Of a DNA stretch of 5,730 nucleotides, positions 1-5,681 are shown piece by piece. The DNA is taken from contig CABSEJ010000191.1 of the NCBI GenBank assembly GCA_902476765.1, positions 1-5,730 on the forward strand, read 5' to 3'. A program made the translations under genes and the position numbers. Source of the stretch: an uncultured Blautia sp. GTDB lineage: Bacteria; Bacillota; Clostridia; Lachnospirales; Lachnospiraceae. Under the pieces are notes generated by a model. That model worked only from the letters and a program-made list of their open reading frames with translations. It was not told the origin of the DNA and ran no database searches. How positions within the stretch are numbered: position 1 is the stretch's first letter; each line of letters begins with the position of its first letter.

Positions 1-104
1 CTTTGCGCAGCGATGCGCACTCGCATGAAAGGCAGATGTCAGCTAAAGCTGACCATGCTCGGCGCGGCAAAAAGCCCTCCGGTAAGGAAAAAATTTTTGG
101 ATAG
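1..104. other. Structured left-edge segment; possible 3' end of an upstream gene
   Basis: This GC-richer segment differs from the AT-rich promoter region after it. Two strong hairpins are visible: TGCGCA-GCGA-TGCGCA at 4-19, with a GNRA-type loop, and GTCAGC-TAAA-GCTGAC at 38-53. Frame 3 is open from the window edge to a TAG at 102-104 and would encode a basic, hydrophilic 33-residue tail ending in KPSGKEKIFG. Frame 1 is also open, to a TAG at 106-108, so openness alone does not choose a frame. In many clostridia topA lies upstream of codY, which makes a TopA C-terminus conceivable, but no TopA motif is visible. The two perfect hairpins fit a structured intergenic repeat at least as well. The identity is unresolved. 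Confidence 0.3.
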
Positions 105-127
105 ATAGATGTTTACGGAATTAAAGA

Positions 128-190
128 AATTATTAGAAAACAGGTAAAAAGACTGAAAATAGAAAAACTATACATTGATTTCAGAATTGT
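128..190. promoter_or_regulatory. Imperfect CodY-box-like sites upstream of codY
   Basis: Against the CodY box AATTTTCWGAAAATT, three partial matches were counted by hand. They lie at 128-142 (four mismatches, core TTAGAAAA), 147-161 (five mismatches, core CTGAAAAT) and 176-190 (six mismatches, core TTTCAGAA). The last straddles the -35 box and the spacer of the codY promoter, where bound protein would block polymerase. Negative autoregulation by CodY is known in some Firmicutes. The matches are weak and the region is AT-rich, so chance resemblance is a serious alternative. Confidence 0.3.
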
Positions 191-203
191 TGTATGTTAA
201 AAT
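175..203 (+). promoter_or_regulatory. codY promoter, sigma-A type
   Basis: TTGATT (175-180) is separated by exactly 17 bases from TAAAAT (198-203). A TG at 195-196, one base upstream of the -10 hexamer, makes it an extended -10 promoter. Transcription would begin near 209-212, giving a leader of roughly 57 bases before the codY start codon. No riboswitch-like structure was seen in that leader. Confidence 0.6.
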
Positions 204-267
204 AGTTGATATAAAAAAACAGTAGAGGTATTCTGCCTTTGCGTAAATATAAGAGAGGAGGTTCGCT

Positions 268-1056
268 ATGAGCGTACAACTGTTGGATAAAACCAGAAAA
301 ATCAATAAACTGCTTCATAATAATCATGCGTCTAAGGTTCTGTTCAATGACATTTGTGAAGTAATGGTAGAGACCCTGGACTCCAATATCCTGGTAATCA
401 GCAGGAAGGGAAAAGTCCTTGGCGTTGGGGCATGCCCGGGAGTAGAAGAAATCAAGGAACTCATAGACAGCGAGGTAGGCGGCTATATAGATAAACTTTT
501 AAACGAAAGACTTCTGGGGGTATTGTCCACTAAGGAAAATGTAAATTTGCAGACCCTGGGCTTTGAGGGAGAGGAAATCAATCAGTATGTGGCTATCATC
601 AGCCCTATTGACATTGCGGGAGAAAGGCTGGGAACCTTGTTTATGTATCGCAGCCAAAGGCCTTATGATATAGAAGACATTATTGTCAGCGAGTACGGTA
701 CCACCGTGGTTGGGCTGGAAATGATGCGTTCTGTTCACGAGGAAAATGCAGAAGAAAACAGGAAAATTCAGGTGGTGAAATCTGCCTTTAATACTTTGTC
801 TTTCTCTGAGCTGGAGGCCATCATCCATATCTTTGACGAGTTAAACGGGGACGAGGGCATCCTGGTGGCCAGCAAGATTGCAGACAGGGTAGGCATCACC
901 CGCTCTGTGATTGTAAATGCTCTGCGGAAATTTGAAAGCGCCGGGGTTATCGAATCCCGTTCTTCCGGTATGAAGGGAACTTATATCAAGGTATTGAACG
1001 AGGTTATTTTTGACGAGCTGGAGGAAATCAAAAAGCGCAAGCTGGTTAAGAAGTAG
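268..1056 (+). CDS. codY: GTP-sensing global transcriptional regulator CodY
   Basis: CodY is a cytoplasmic DNA-binding regulator that, when loaded with GTP and branched-chain amino acids, represses genes for amino acid synthesis, transport and stationary-phase adaptation in Firmicutes. The 262-residue length is usual for the family. The N-terminal GAF-type domain (about 1-150) contains DSN (38-40), SRKGKVLG (45-52) and GERLGTL (118-124). A helical linker (about 150-180) leads to SELEAI and the highly conserved winged helix-turn-helix, with ASKIADRVGITRSVIVNALR at 201-220 and ESRSSGMKGTYIKVLN continuing to 244. The ATG at 268 has a GAGGAGG ribosome binding site (255-261) six bases upstream. 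The effector-binding stretch about 55-110 is less similar to Bacillus CodY than the DNA-binding domain. It appears to be transcribed alone, with its own promoter and terminator. Confidence 0.97.
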   Translation: MSVQLLDKTRKINKLLHNNHASKVLFNDICEVMVETLDSNILVISRKGKVLGVGACPGVEEIKELIDSEVGGYIDKLLNERLLGVLSTKENVNLQTLGFEGEEINQYVAIISPIDIAGERLGTLFMYRSQRPYDIEDIIVSEYGTTVVGLEMMRSVHEENAEENRKIQVVKSAFNTLSFSELEAIIHIFDELNGDEGILVASKIADRVGITRSVIVNALRKFESAGVIESRSSGMKGTYIKVLNEVIFDELEEIKKRKLVKK

Positions 1057-1125
1057 AGATAGAAAAAGGGCCATGAGAGGCCTGCCTGTAAATACATGTA
1101 AGAGGAATATCGAAATAATACTGAT

Positions 1126-1180
1126 AGAAAAAGAGCTGCCGTAGCCTGAAGAATGAAAGTATACGGAAGCTCTTTTTCTG
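1126..1180 (+). terminator. Rho-independent terminator after codY (bidirectional form)
   Basis: The arm at 1126-1143 (AGAAAAAGAGCT, one mismatch, then CCGTA) pairs with 1162-1179 (TACGG, one base, AGCTCTTTTTCT) around an 18-base loop. The 3' arm ends in a T-rich run and the 5' arm begins with an A-rich run, so the structure could also stop transcription from the opposite strand. It lies about 70 bases after the codY stop codon and separates codY from groESL. Confidence 0.85.
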
Positions 1181-1195
1181 TGAAAATTTATTCCT

Positions 1196-1232
1196 GTGAG
1201 CAATGAGCCAAGCGGACATGCTTGCATCGGGG
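1196..1232. repeat. Short GC-richer hairpin island, possible dispersed intergenic repeat
   Basis: A GC-richer block sits in an otherwise AT-rich spacer just after the codY terminator. Its centre is a perfect CAAGC-GGACAT-GCTTG hairpin (1209-1224), flanked by GAGCAATGAGC and GCATCGGGG. No coding frame or promoter explains it. It may be a short dispersed element, but a single copy in this window cannot establish that, and the call is tentative. Confidence 0.25.
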
Positions 1233-1256
1233 TATTTATTTTTAAAGAAAAATTAT

Positions 1257-1318
1257 AAAGATAAGAAAAAAAGAGATATTAAGAGAAAAAGAAAGAGAAT
1301 AGGAGATTAAAACTAAAA
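1257..1318 (+). other. Purine-rich tract upstream of the groESL promoter
   Basis: Only nine of these 62 bases on the + strand are pyrimidines. The rest are A or G, in runs such as AAAAAAA and GAGAAAAAGAAAGAGA. The tract ends about 18 bases before the groESL -35 box, so a role in promoter geometry or activity is possible. No ORF was found in it and no function is established. Confidence 0.4.
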
Positions 1319-1335
1319 TACAGAGGTAAATGTGG

Positions 1336-1364
1336 TTGCGAAAAAATAATAAATTAACTAATAT
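1336..1364 (+). promoter_or_regulatory. groESL promoter, sigma-A type
   Basis: TTGCGA (1336-1341) is followed after 17 bases by TAATAT (1359-1364). Initiation would fall near 1371-1375, directly at the left edge of the CIRCE operator. This is the expected geometry for HrcA repression of a vegetative promoter, and it gives a leader of about 65-70 bases that carries the CIRCE inverted repeat in the mRNA. Confidence 0.75.
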
Positions 1365-1375
1365 ATGACTATCGG

Positions 1376-1402
1376 TTAGCACTCGACATAAATGAGTGCT
1401 AA
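1376..1402. promoter_or_regulatory. CIRCE operator (HrcA binding site)
   Basis: The sequence TTAGCACTC (1376-1384), a nine-base spacer (1385-1393) and GAGTGCTAA (1394-1402) match the CIRCE consensus with no mismatch. CIRCE is bound by the HrcA repressor, whose activity depends on the GroE chaperonin, so free GroEL feeds back on its own synthesis. No hrcA gene lies in the window. In Firmicutes it usually heads the dnaK operon elsewhere in the genome. Confidence 0.98.
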
Positions 1403-1440
1403 CAAACAAAGGAAAGCAAATTTTTAAGGAGGAAATAGAT

Positions 1441-1725
1441 ATGAAATTAGTACCATTGGGAGACAGAGTCGTATTAAAGCAGTTAGTTGCAGAAGAAACC
1501 ACTAAGTCAGGTATCGTGCTTCCGGGCCAGGCTCAGGAAAAGCCCCAGCAGGCTGAAGTAGTGGCTGTAGGACCAGGCGGAGTTGTAGACGGAAAAGAAG
1601 TGAAGATGGAAGTTTCCGTGGGAGACCAGGTTATCTATTCCAAATATGCCGGAACAGAAGTAAAGCTGGACGAAGTAGAATATATCATTGTAAAGCAGAA
1701 TGATATTCTGGCAGTTGTAAAATAA
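1441..1725 (+). CDS. groES: Co-chaperonin GroES (Cpn10)
   Basis: GroES forms a seven-subunit lid that caps the GroEL ring in the cytoplasm and closes the folding chamber. The 94-residue product has the family's usual length and opens with MKLVPLGDRVVLK. The mobile loop spans about 17-35 and contains the GroEL-contacting GIVLPG (24-29). VAVGPGG (41-47) and the C-terminal NDILAVVK (87-94) are also typical. The ATG at 1441 is chosen because AAGGAGG (1426-1432) lies eight bases upstream and the protein then begins at the conserved GroES start. An in-frame GTG at 1396 lies inside the CIRCE element and would add 15 non-homologous residues. It is the first gene of the CIRCE-controlled operon, 64 bases ahead of groEL. 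Confidence 0.98.
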   Translation: MKLVPLGDRVVLKQLVAEETTKSGIVLPGQAQEKPQQAEVVAVGPGGVVDGKEVKMEVSVGDQVIYSKYAGTEVKLDEVEYIIVKQNDILAVVK

Positions 1726-1789
1726 GAAAAGCAGGAAATGTAATAACAGGCAAAGTAAGCCATAAAAATGGATTAGGAGGAATGTCATC

Positions 1790-3412
1790 ATGGCAAAGGA
1801 AATTAAATACGGAGCAGAGGCAAGAGCCGCTCTGGAAGCTGGTGTAAATAAATTAGCAGACACAGTAAGAGTTACATTAGGACCAAAAGGAAGAAACGTT
1901 GTATTAGATAAATCCTTCGGCGCTCCGCTGATTACTAACGACGGTGTTACTATTGCAAAAGAAATCGAGCTGGAGGACGGCTTTGAAAACATGGGCGCTC
2001 AGCTTATCAAAGAAGTTGCTTCCAAGACTAACGACGTAGCCGGAGACGGAACTACTACAGCTACTGTACTGGCCCAGGCAATGGTTCACGAAGGAATGAA
2101 AAACCTGGCAGCAGGAGCAAACCCAATCATCCTGAGAAAAGGTATGAAAAAAGCTACAGAGGCAGCCGTAGAAGCTATCCAGAACATGAGCAAGAACATT
2201 GAAGGCAGAGACCAGATTGCAAGAGTAGCAGCTATCTCCGCCGGAGACGACGAAGTAGGTGAAATGGTTGCAGAGGCCATGGAAAAAGTAAGCAAAGACG
2301 GCGTTATTACCATCGAAGAGTCCAAGACCATGAAAACAGAGCTGGATTTAGTAGAAGGTATGCAGTTTGACAGAGGTTATATCTCCGCTTACATGGCCAC
2401 AGACATGGACAAAATGGAAGCTGTTCTGGATGACCCGTATATCCTGATTACAGATAAGAAAATCTCCAATATCCAGGATATTCTTCCTCTGTTAGAGCAG
2501 ATTGTAAAAACAGGAGCAAAACTGCTGATTATTGCTGAAGATATTGAAGGCGAAGCTCTTACCACTCTGATTGTAAACAAATTAAGAGGAACCTTCTCTG
2601 TATGTGCTGTTAAGGCACCTGGATACGGCGACAGAAGAAAAGAAATGCTGAAAGATATTGCAATTCTGACAAACGGTACGGTTATTTCTGATGAGCTGGG
2701 CCTGGAATTAAAAGACACTACAATGGAGCAGTTAGGACGTGCAAAATCTGTTAAAGTACAGAAAGAAAACACAGTTATTGTTGACGGTATGGGTGATAAA
2801 GCTGAGATTGAAGCAAGAGTTGCTCAGATTAAACACCAGATTGCAGAGACAACATCTGATTTTGACAGAGAGAAATTACAGGAAAGACTGGCTAAGCTGG
2901 CCGGCGGCGTTGCTGTTATCCGTGTAGGCGCTGCTACAGAGACAGAGATGAAGGAAGCTAAGCTGCGTATGGAGGATGCTTTAAACGCAACAAGGGCAGC
3001 TGTAGAAGAAGGTATTATCGCAGGAGGCGGTTCCGCATATATCCACGCTTCTAAAGTAGTAGCAAAAGAAGTAGAGAAACTGGAAGGCGATGAGAAGACA
3101 GGTGCAAGAGTAGTTCTCAAAGCTCTGGAATCTCCGCTGTTCCATATTGCAGCTAACGCAGGTCTGGAAGGTGCAGTTATCATCAATAAAGTAAGAGAGT
3201 CCGAGATGGGCGTAGGCTTTGATGCACTTCGTGAAGAGTATGTAGATATGGTGAAGGAAGGAATTCTGGACCCGGCTAAGGTTACAAGAAGCGCACTGCA
3301 GAATGCAACCAGCGTGGCAGGAACTCTCCTTACAACAGAATCTGTTGTTTCTACGATTAAAGAAGAAACACCTGCAATGCCCGCAGGAAACCCTGGAATG
3401 GGAATGATGTAA
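1790..3412 (+). CDS. groEL: Chaperonin GroEL (Cpn60, Hsp60)
   Basis: GroEL is the ATP-driven double-ring chaperonin that folds non-native cytoplasmic proteins together with GroES. The 540-residue product is full length. The equatorial domain shows TLGPKGRNVVLDK (29-41) and the nucleotide-binding GDGTTTATVLAQ (85-96) with Asp86. The apical domain begins at about VEGMQFDRGYIS (188-199) and contains KISNIQDILPLLE (224-236) and GYGDRRKEML (278-287). The second intermediate segment carries AATETEMKE (381-389), Asp396 as the catalytic aspartate (Asp398 in E. coli), and AGGG (411-414). The C-terminal tail is short, ending GNPGMGMM, with only a trace of the Gly-Gly-Met repeat seen in E. coli. The ATG has AGGAGG (1775-1780) nine bases upstream. 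Expression is coupled to groES through the shared promoter and CIRCE. Confidence 0.99.
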   Translation: MAKEIKYGAEARAALEAGVNKLADTVRVTLGPKGRNVVLDKSFGAPLITNDGVTIAKEIELEDGFENMGAQLIKEVASKTNDVAGDGTTTATVLAQAMVHEGMKNLAAGANPIILRKGMKKATEAAVEAIQNMSKNIEGRDQIARVAAISAGDDEVGEMVAEAMEKVSKDGVITIEESKTMKTELDLVEGMQFDRGYISAYMATDMDKMEAVLDDPYILITDKKISNIQDILPLLEQIVKTGAKLLIIAEDIEGEALTTLIVNKLRGTFSVCAVKAPGYGDRRKEMLKDIAILTNGTVISDELGLELKDTTMEQLGRAKSVKVQKENTVIVDGMGDKAEIEARVAQIKHQIAETTSDFDREKLQERLAKLAGGVAVIRVGAATETEMKEAKLRMEDALNATRAAVEEGIIAGGGSAYIHASKVVAKEVEKLEGDEKTGARVVLKALESPLFHIAANAGLEGAVIINKVRESEMGVGFDALREEYVDMVKEGILDPAKVTRSALQNATSVAGTLLTTESVVSTIKEETPAMPAGNPGMGMM

Positions 3413-3438
3413 TAAGATAAGCTGAAAAAGCTTTTGCT

Positions 3439-3491
3439 GGAGCTGCCGCATGAAACGAAGGTTTGGTGCGGCGGCTCCTCTGTGCTTTTTT
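3439..3491 (+). terminator. Rho-independent terminator after groEL
   Basis: GGAGCTGCCGCA (3439-3450) pairs with TGCGGCGGCTCC (3467-3478), twelve pairs including one G-T wobble, around a 16-base loop. A six-T run follows at 3486-3491, after a seven-base gap that is longer than ideal. More T-rich sequence continues to about 3512. The structure ends the groESL transcript, though some read-through into the next gene is possible. Confidence 0.75.
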
Positions 3492-3531
3492 GTTGTTTTA
3501 TTCTTTGACTTTTTATTCTGCCTTTCTATTC

Positions 3532-3560
3532 TTGCAACAGGTTTGGGTTTGTGCTAAACT
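3532..3560 (+). promoter_or_regulatory. Promoter of the small membrane protein gene
   Basis: TTGCAA (3532-3537) and TAAACT (3555-3560) are separated by 17 bases. A TG at 3552-3553, one base ahead of the -10 hexamer, adds the extended -10 feature. It lies between the groEL terminator and the next start codon, giving a leader of about 35 bases. This supports transcription independent of groESL. Confidence 0.55.
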
Positions 3561-3600
3561 GGTTATCAGAAACTATAAGAAGAAACAGGAGGAACATAAG

Positions 3601-4104
3601 ATGACGGACTTATATTCAGAGCTTCTCGTAAAAAAAGAGCAGACCCCAAAAGATATGGCGATTAAGGTTCTGCTTATTTTTTTCCTTGTGATTAGTGCCA
3701 TTGCCGGACTTATCATCACTCCGCTGGCCTTGATTTTAGCCATTGGTTTTGGTGTGGCCGCTTACTTTGTTCTGCCTCTTTTGGATTTGGAGTATGAATA
3801 TGTTTTTGTAAACGGAGAGATGGATATTGACAGAATCGCTTCAAAATCAAAAAGAAAAAGAATGCAAAGTTTTGACTTGGCTAAGATGGAGATAATGGCG
3901 CCGGTCAATTCTCACAGAATGGACTATCAGAACCACAATACGAATCTGAAGGTTTTGGATTTTTCTTCCGGAAATTCCAGCCACAAAATATACGCTATGA
4001 TTGTGGCCGGGGAAAAAGAAGTGTATAAAGTGCTTCTGGAGCCGGACAATGAACTGCTTGAGAATATCGAAAAAAGCTGTCCCAGAAAAGTTTTTCGTGA
4101 TTGA
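3601..4104 (+). CDS. Two-helix membrane protein of unknown function
   Basis: The 167-residue product resembles an uncharacterised family of small clostridial membrane proteins. I think of DUF6106, from memory only. A short hydrophilic N-terminus (1-18) precedes two adjacent hydrophobic segments at about 20-40 (IKVLLIFFLVISAIAGLIIT) and 41-61, forming a hairpin with both ends probably in the cytoplasm. The soluble part begins LDLEYEYVFVNGEMDID (61-77), holds a basic KSKRKR patch (82-87), and ends in alternating strands and a helix. That layout recalls bacterial PH-like domains, which is inference. No catalytic motif is visible. The ATG at 3601 has AGGAGG (3587-3592) eight bases upstream. The longer open frame from 3463 starts inside the groEL terminator and is not credible. 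The gene has its own promoter and ends 59 bases before guaB. Confidence 0.88.
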   Translation: MTDLYSELLVKKEQTPKDMAIKVLLIFFLVISAIAGLIITPLALILAIGFGVAAYFVLPLLDLEYEYVFVNGEMDIDRIASKSKRKRMQSFDLAKMEIMAPVNSHRMDYQNHNTNLKVLDFSSGNSSHKIYAMIVAGEKEVYKVLLEPDNELLENIEKSCPRKVFRD

Positions 4105-4129
4105 CAGTTTTGTCGGAATTTGTTATATT
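4101..4129 (+). promoter_or_regulatory. guaB: guaB promoter, sigma-A type
   Basis: A consensus TTGACA (4101-4106) is followed after 17 bases by TATATT (4124-4129). This is the best promoter in the window. The -35 box overlaps the TGA stop codon (4102-4104) of the membrane protein gene. Initiation near 4135-4138 leaves a leader of under 30 bases, too short for a riboswitch or an attenuator. A weaker alternative pairs TTGTCG (4110-4115) with TACTAT (4134-4139) at 18 bases. Confidence 0.8.
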
Positions 4130-4163
4130 ACTGTACTATAAATGAAGCGAAGGGAGAACCAAG

Positions 4164-5618
4164 ATGGGTAAGATTATTGGCGAAGGCATTACTTTTGACG
4201 ATGTACTGCTGGTACCGGCATATTCAGAAGTGATACCGAATCAGGTTGAACTGTCAACATGGCTGACTAAAAAAGTAAAACTGAACATTCCTATGATGAG
4301 CGCAGGTATGGACACAGTTACCGAGCATCGCATGGCGATTGCTATGGCAAGGCAGGGCGGCATCGGAATTATTCACAAGAACATGACGATAGAGGAGCAG
4401 GCTGAGGAAGTAGACAAAGTAAAACGTTCTGAGAACGGTGTTATTACAGACCCGTTTTTCTTATCTCCGGAACACACATTAGCAGACGCCAATGACCTTA
4501 TGGCTAAATTCCGTATTTCAGGAGTTCCTATTACAGAAGGGAAAAAGCTGGTGGGTATCATTACAAACCGTGACCTGAAATTCGAGGAAGATTTCTCCAG
4601 AAAAATTAAAGAATGCATGACATCTGAAGGACTGGTTACTGCACGGGAAGGAGTTACCCTGGAAGAGGCCAAGAAAATGCTGGCACGTTCCAGAAAAGAA
4701 AAACTTCCTATTGTTGACGAGAACTTCAATTTAAAGGGACTTATTACCATTAAGGATATTGAGAAGCAGATTAAGTACCCGCTGTCCGCTAAGGACGCAC
4801 AGGGAAGACTGCTGTGCGGTGCAGCCGTTGGTATTACAGCCAATGTTATGGCAAGGGTTGACGCTTTGGTCAACGCCCATGTGGACGTGGTTGTTGTGGA
4901 TTCCGCTCATGGACATTCCGCAAACATCCTGAAGGCTGTCCGTGAAATCAAGGCAAAATATCCGGATTTACAGCTTATTGCAGGAAACGTAGCTACAGGA
5001 GAAGCTACCAAGGCTCTTATTGAGGCTGGTGTGGATGCTGTTAAGGTAGGTATCGGACCTGGTTCTATCTGTACAACCCGTGTGGTTGCAGGTATCGGTG
5101 TGCCTCAGGTTACCGCTATCATGGATTGCTACGAAGTGGCTAATGAATATGACATCCCCATTATCGCAGACGGCGGAATCAAATATTCCGGCGATATGAC
5201 AAAGGCTATTGCAGCCGGAGCCAATGTATGTATGATGGGAAGTATGTTTGCAGGCTGTGACGAGAGCCCGGGAGATTTCGAATTATACCAGGGAAGAAAA
5301 TATAAGGTATACAGAGGAATGGGCTCTATTGCGGCTATGGAAAACGGCAGCAAGGACCGTTATTTCCAGGAAAATGCCAAGAAACTGGTTCCCGAAGGCG
5401 TGGAAGGCCGTGTGGCTTACAAAGGTCATGTAGAAGATACAGTATTCCAGTTAATCGGCGGTATCCGTTCCGGTATGGGATATTGCGGAGCCAAGGATAT
5501 TGAAACCTTGAAGAGAACAGGCCGGTTTGTCAAGATTTCCGCTGCTTCTCTGAAGGAATCTCATCCTCATGATATTCATATTACAAAAGAAGCTCCAAAC
5601 TATAGTATCGATGAATAA
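4164..5618 (+). CDS. guaB: Inosine-5'-monophosphate dehydrogenase
   Basis: IMPDH oxidises IMP to XMP with NAD+, the first committed and rate-limiting step of guanine nucleotide synthesis, in the cytoplasm. The 484-residue product is complete. The TIM barrel starts with GITFDDVLLVPAYS (8-21) and MMSAGMDTVTE (44-54). A tandem CBS (Bateman) regulatory insert occupies about 93-203, with SGVPIT (119-124) in the first and KLPIVDE (180-186) in the second repeat. The catalytic loop GIGPGSICTTR (296-306) carries Cys303, which forms the E-XMP* intermediate. DGGI (337-340) binds the phosphate, and the mobile flap contains the Arg399-Tyr400 pair (DRYFQ) needed for hydrolysis. The C-terminus has SHPHDIHITKEAPNYS. 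The ATG at 4164 is preceded by AGGGAG (4151-4156), a modest ribosome binding site. It is a single-gene transcription unit. Confidence 0.99.
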   Translation: MGKIIGEGITFDDVLLVPAYSEVIPNQVELSTWLTKKVKLNIPMMSAGMDTVTEHRMAIAMARQGGIGIIHKNMTIEEQAEEVDKVKRSENGVITDPFFLSPEHTLADANDLMAKFRISGVPITEGKKLVGIITNRDLKFEEDFSRKIKECMTSEGLVTAREGVTLEEAKKMLARSRKEKLPIVDENFNLKGLITIKDIEKQIKYPLSAKDAQGRLLCGAAVGITANVMARVDALVNAHVDVVVVDSAHGHSANILKAVREIKAKYPDLQLIAGNVATGEATKALIEAGVDAVKVGIGPGSICTTRVVAGIGVPQVTAIMDCYEVANEYDIPIIADGGIKYSGDMTKAIAAGANVCMMGSMFAGCDESPGDFELYQGRKYKVYRGMGSIAAMENGSKDRYFQENAKKLVPEGVEGRVAYKGHVEDTVFQLIGGIRSGMGYCGAKDIETLKRTGRFVKISAASLKESHPHDIHITKEAPNYSIDE

Positions 5619-5634
5619 GAAATAGACAGTTATG

Positions 5635-5680
5635 AAACAGAGGGACTGCTGCAGGTATATGCGGCGGTGCCTCTGTTTTT
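5635..5680 (+). terminator. Rho-independent terminator after guaB
   Basis: AAACAGAGG (5635-5643) pairs with CCTCTGTTT (5670-5678). After one G-G mismatch the stem continues as ACTGCTGC (5645-5652) with GCGGCGGT (5661-5668), including two wobbles, around an eight-base loop. A five-T run (5676-5680) closes it. The hairpin begins 16 bases after the guaB stop codon and is the kind of target recognised by class C group II introns. Confidence 0.92.
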
Positions 5681-5681
5681 A

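Noticed and set aside
1330..1368. Tiny 12-codon ORF starting at ATG 1330
   Set aside because: It lies within the groESL promoter, upstream of the predicted transcription start, so it would not be on the transcript.
1396..1440. N-terminal extension of GroES from a GTG at 1396
   Set aside because: It starts inside the CIRCE element, lacks a ribosome binding site and adds residues not typical of GroES, whereas the ATG at 1441 has an ideal AAGGAGG.
2739..2927. Open frames within groEL and guaB on either strand (for example 2739-2927 + and 4373-4873 -)
   Set aside because: They are shadows of strongly conserved coding sequences, have no ribosome binding sites or recognisable motifs, and overlap real genes fully.
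3419..3435. Small hairpin AAGCT-GAAAA-AGCTT followed by TTTT, just after groEL
   Set aside because: The five-pair AT-rich stem is too weak for an intrinsic terminator, and the strong twelve-pair hairpin at 3439-3478 follows at once.
3463..3600. 46-residue N-terminal extension of the membrane protein
   Set aside because: It would begin in the loop of the groEL terminator and run through the promoter; the ATG at 3601 has a strong, well-spaced ribosome binding site.
4130..4163. Purine riboswitch or attenuator ahead of guaB
   Set aside because: The predicted leader is under 30 bases and holds no aptamer-like or terminator-like structure.
4592..4606. CodY-box-like sequence inside guaB (core CAGAAAAAT)
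   Set aside because: Five mismatches to the 15-base consensus are expected by chance in several kilobases of this composition.
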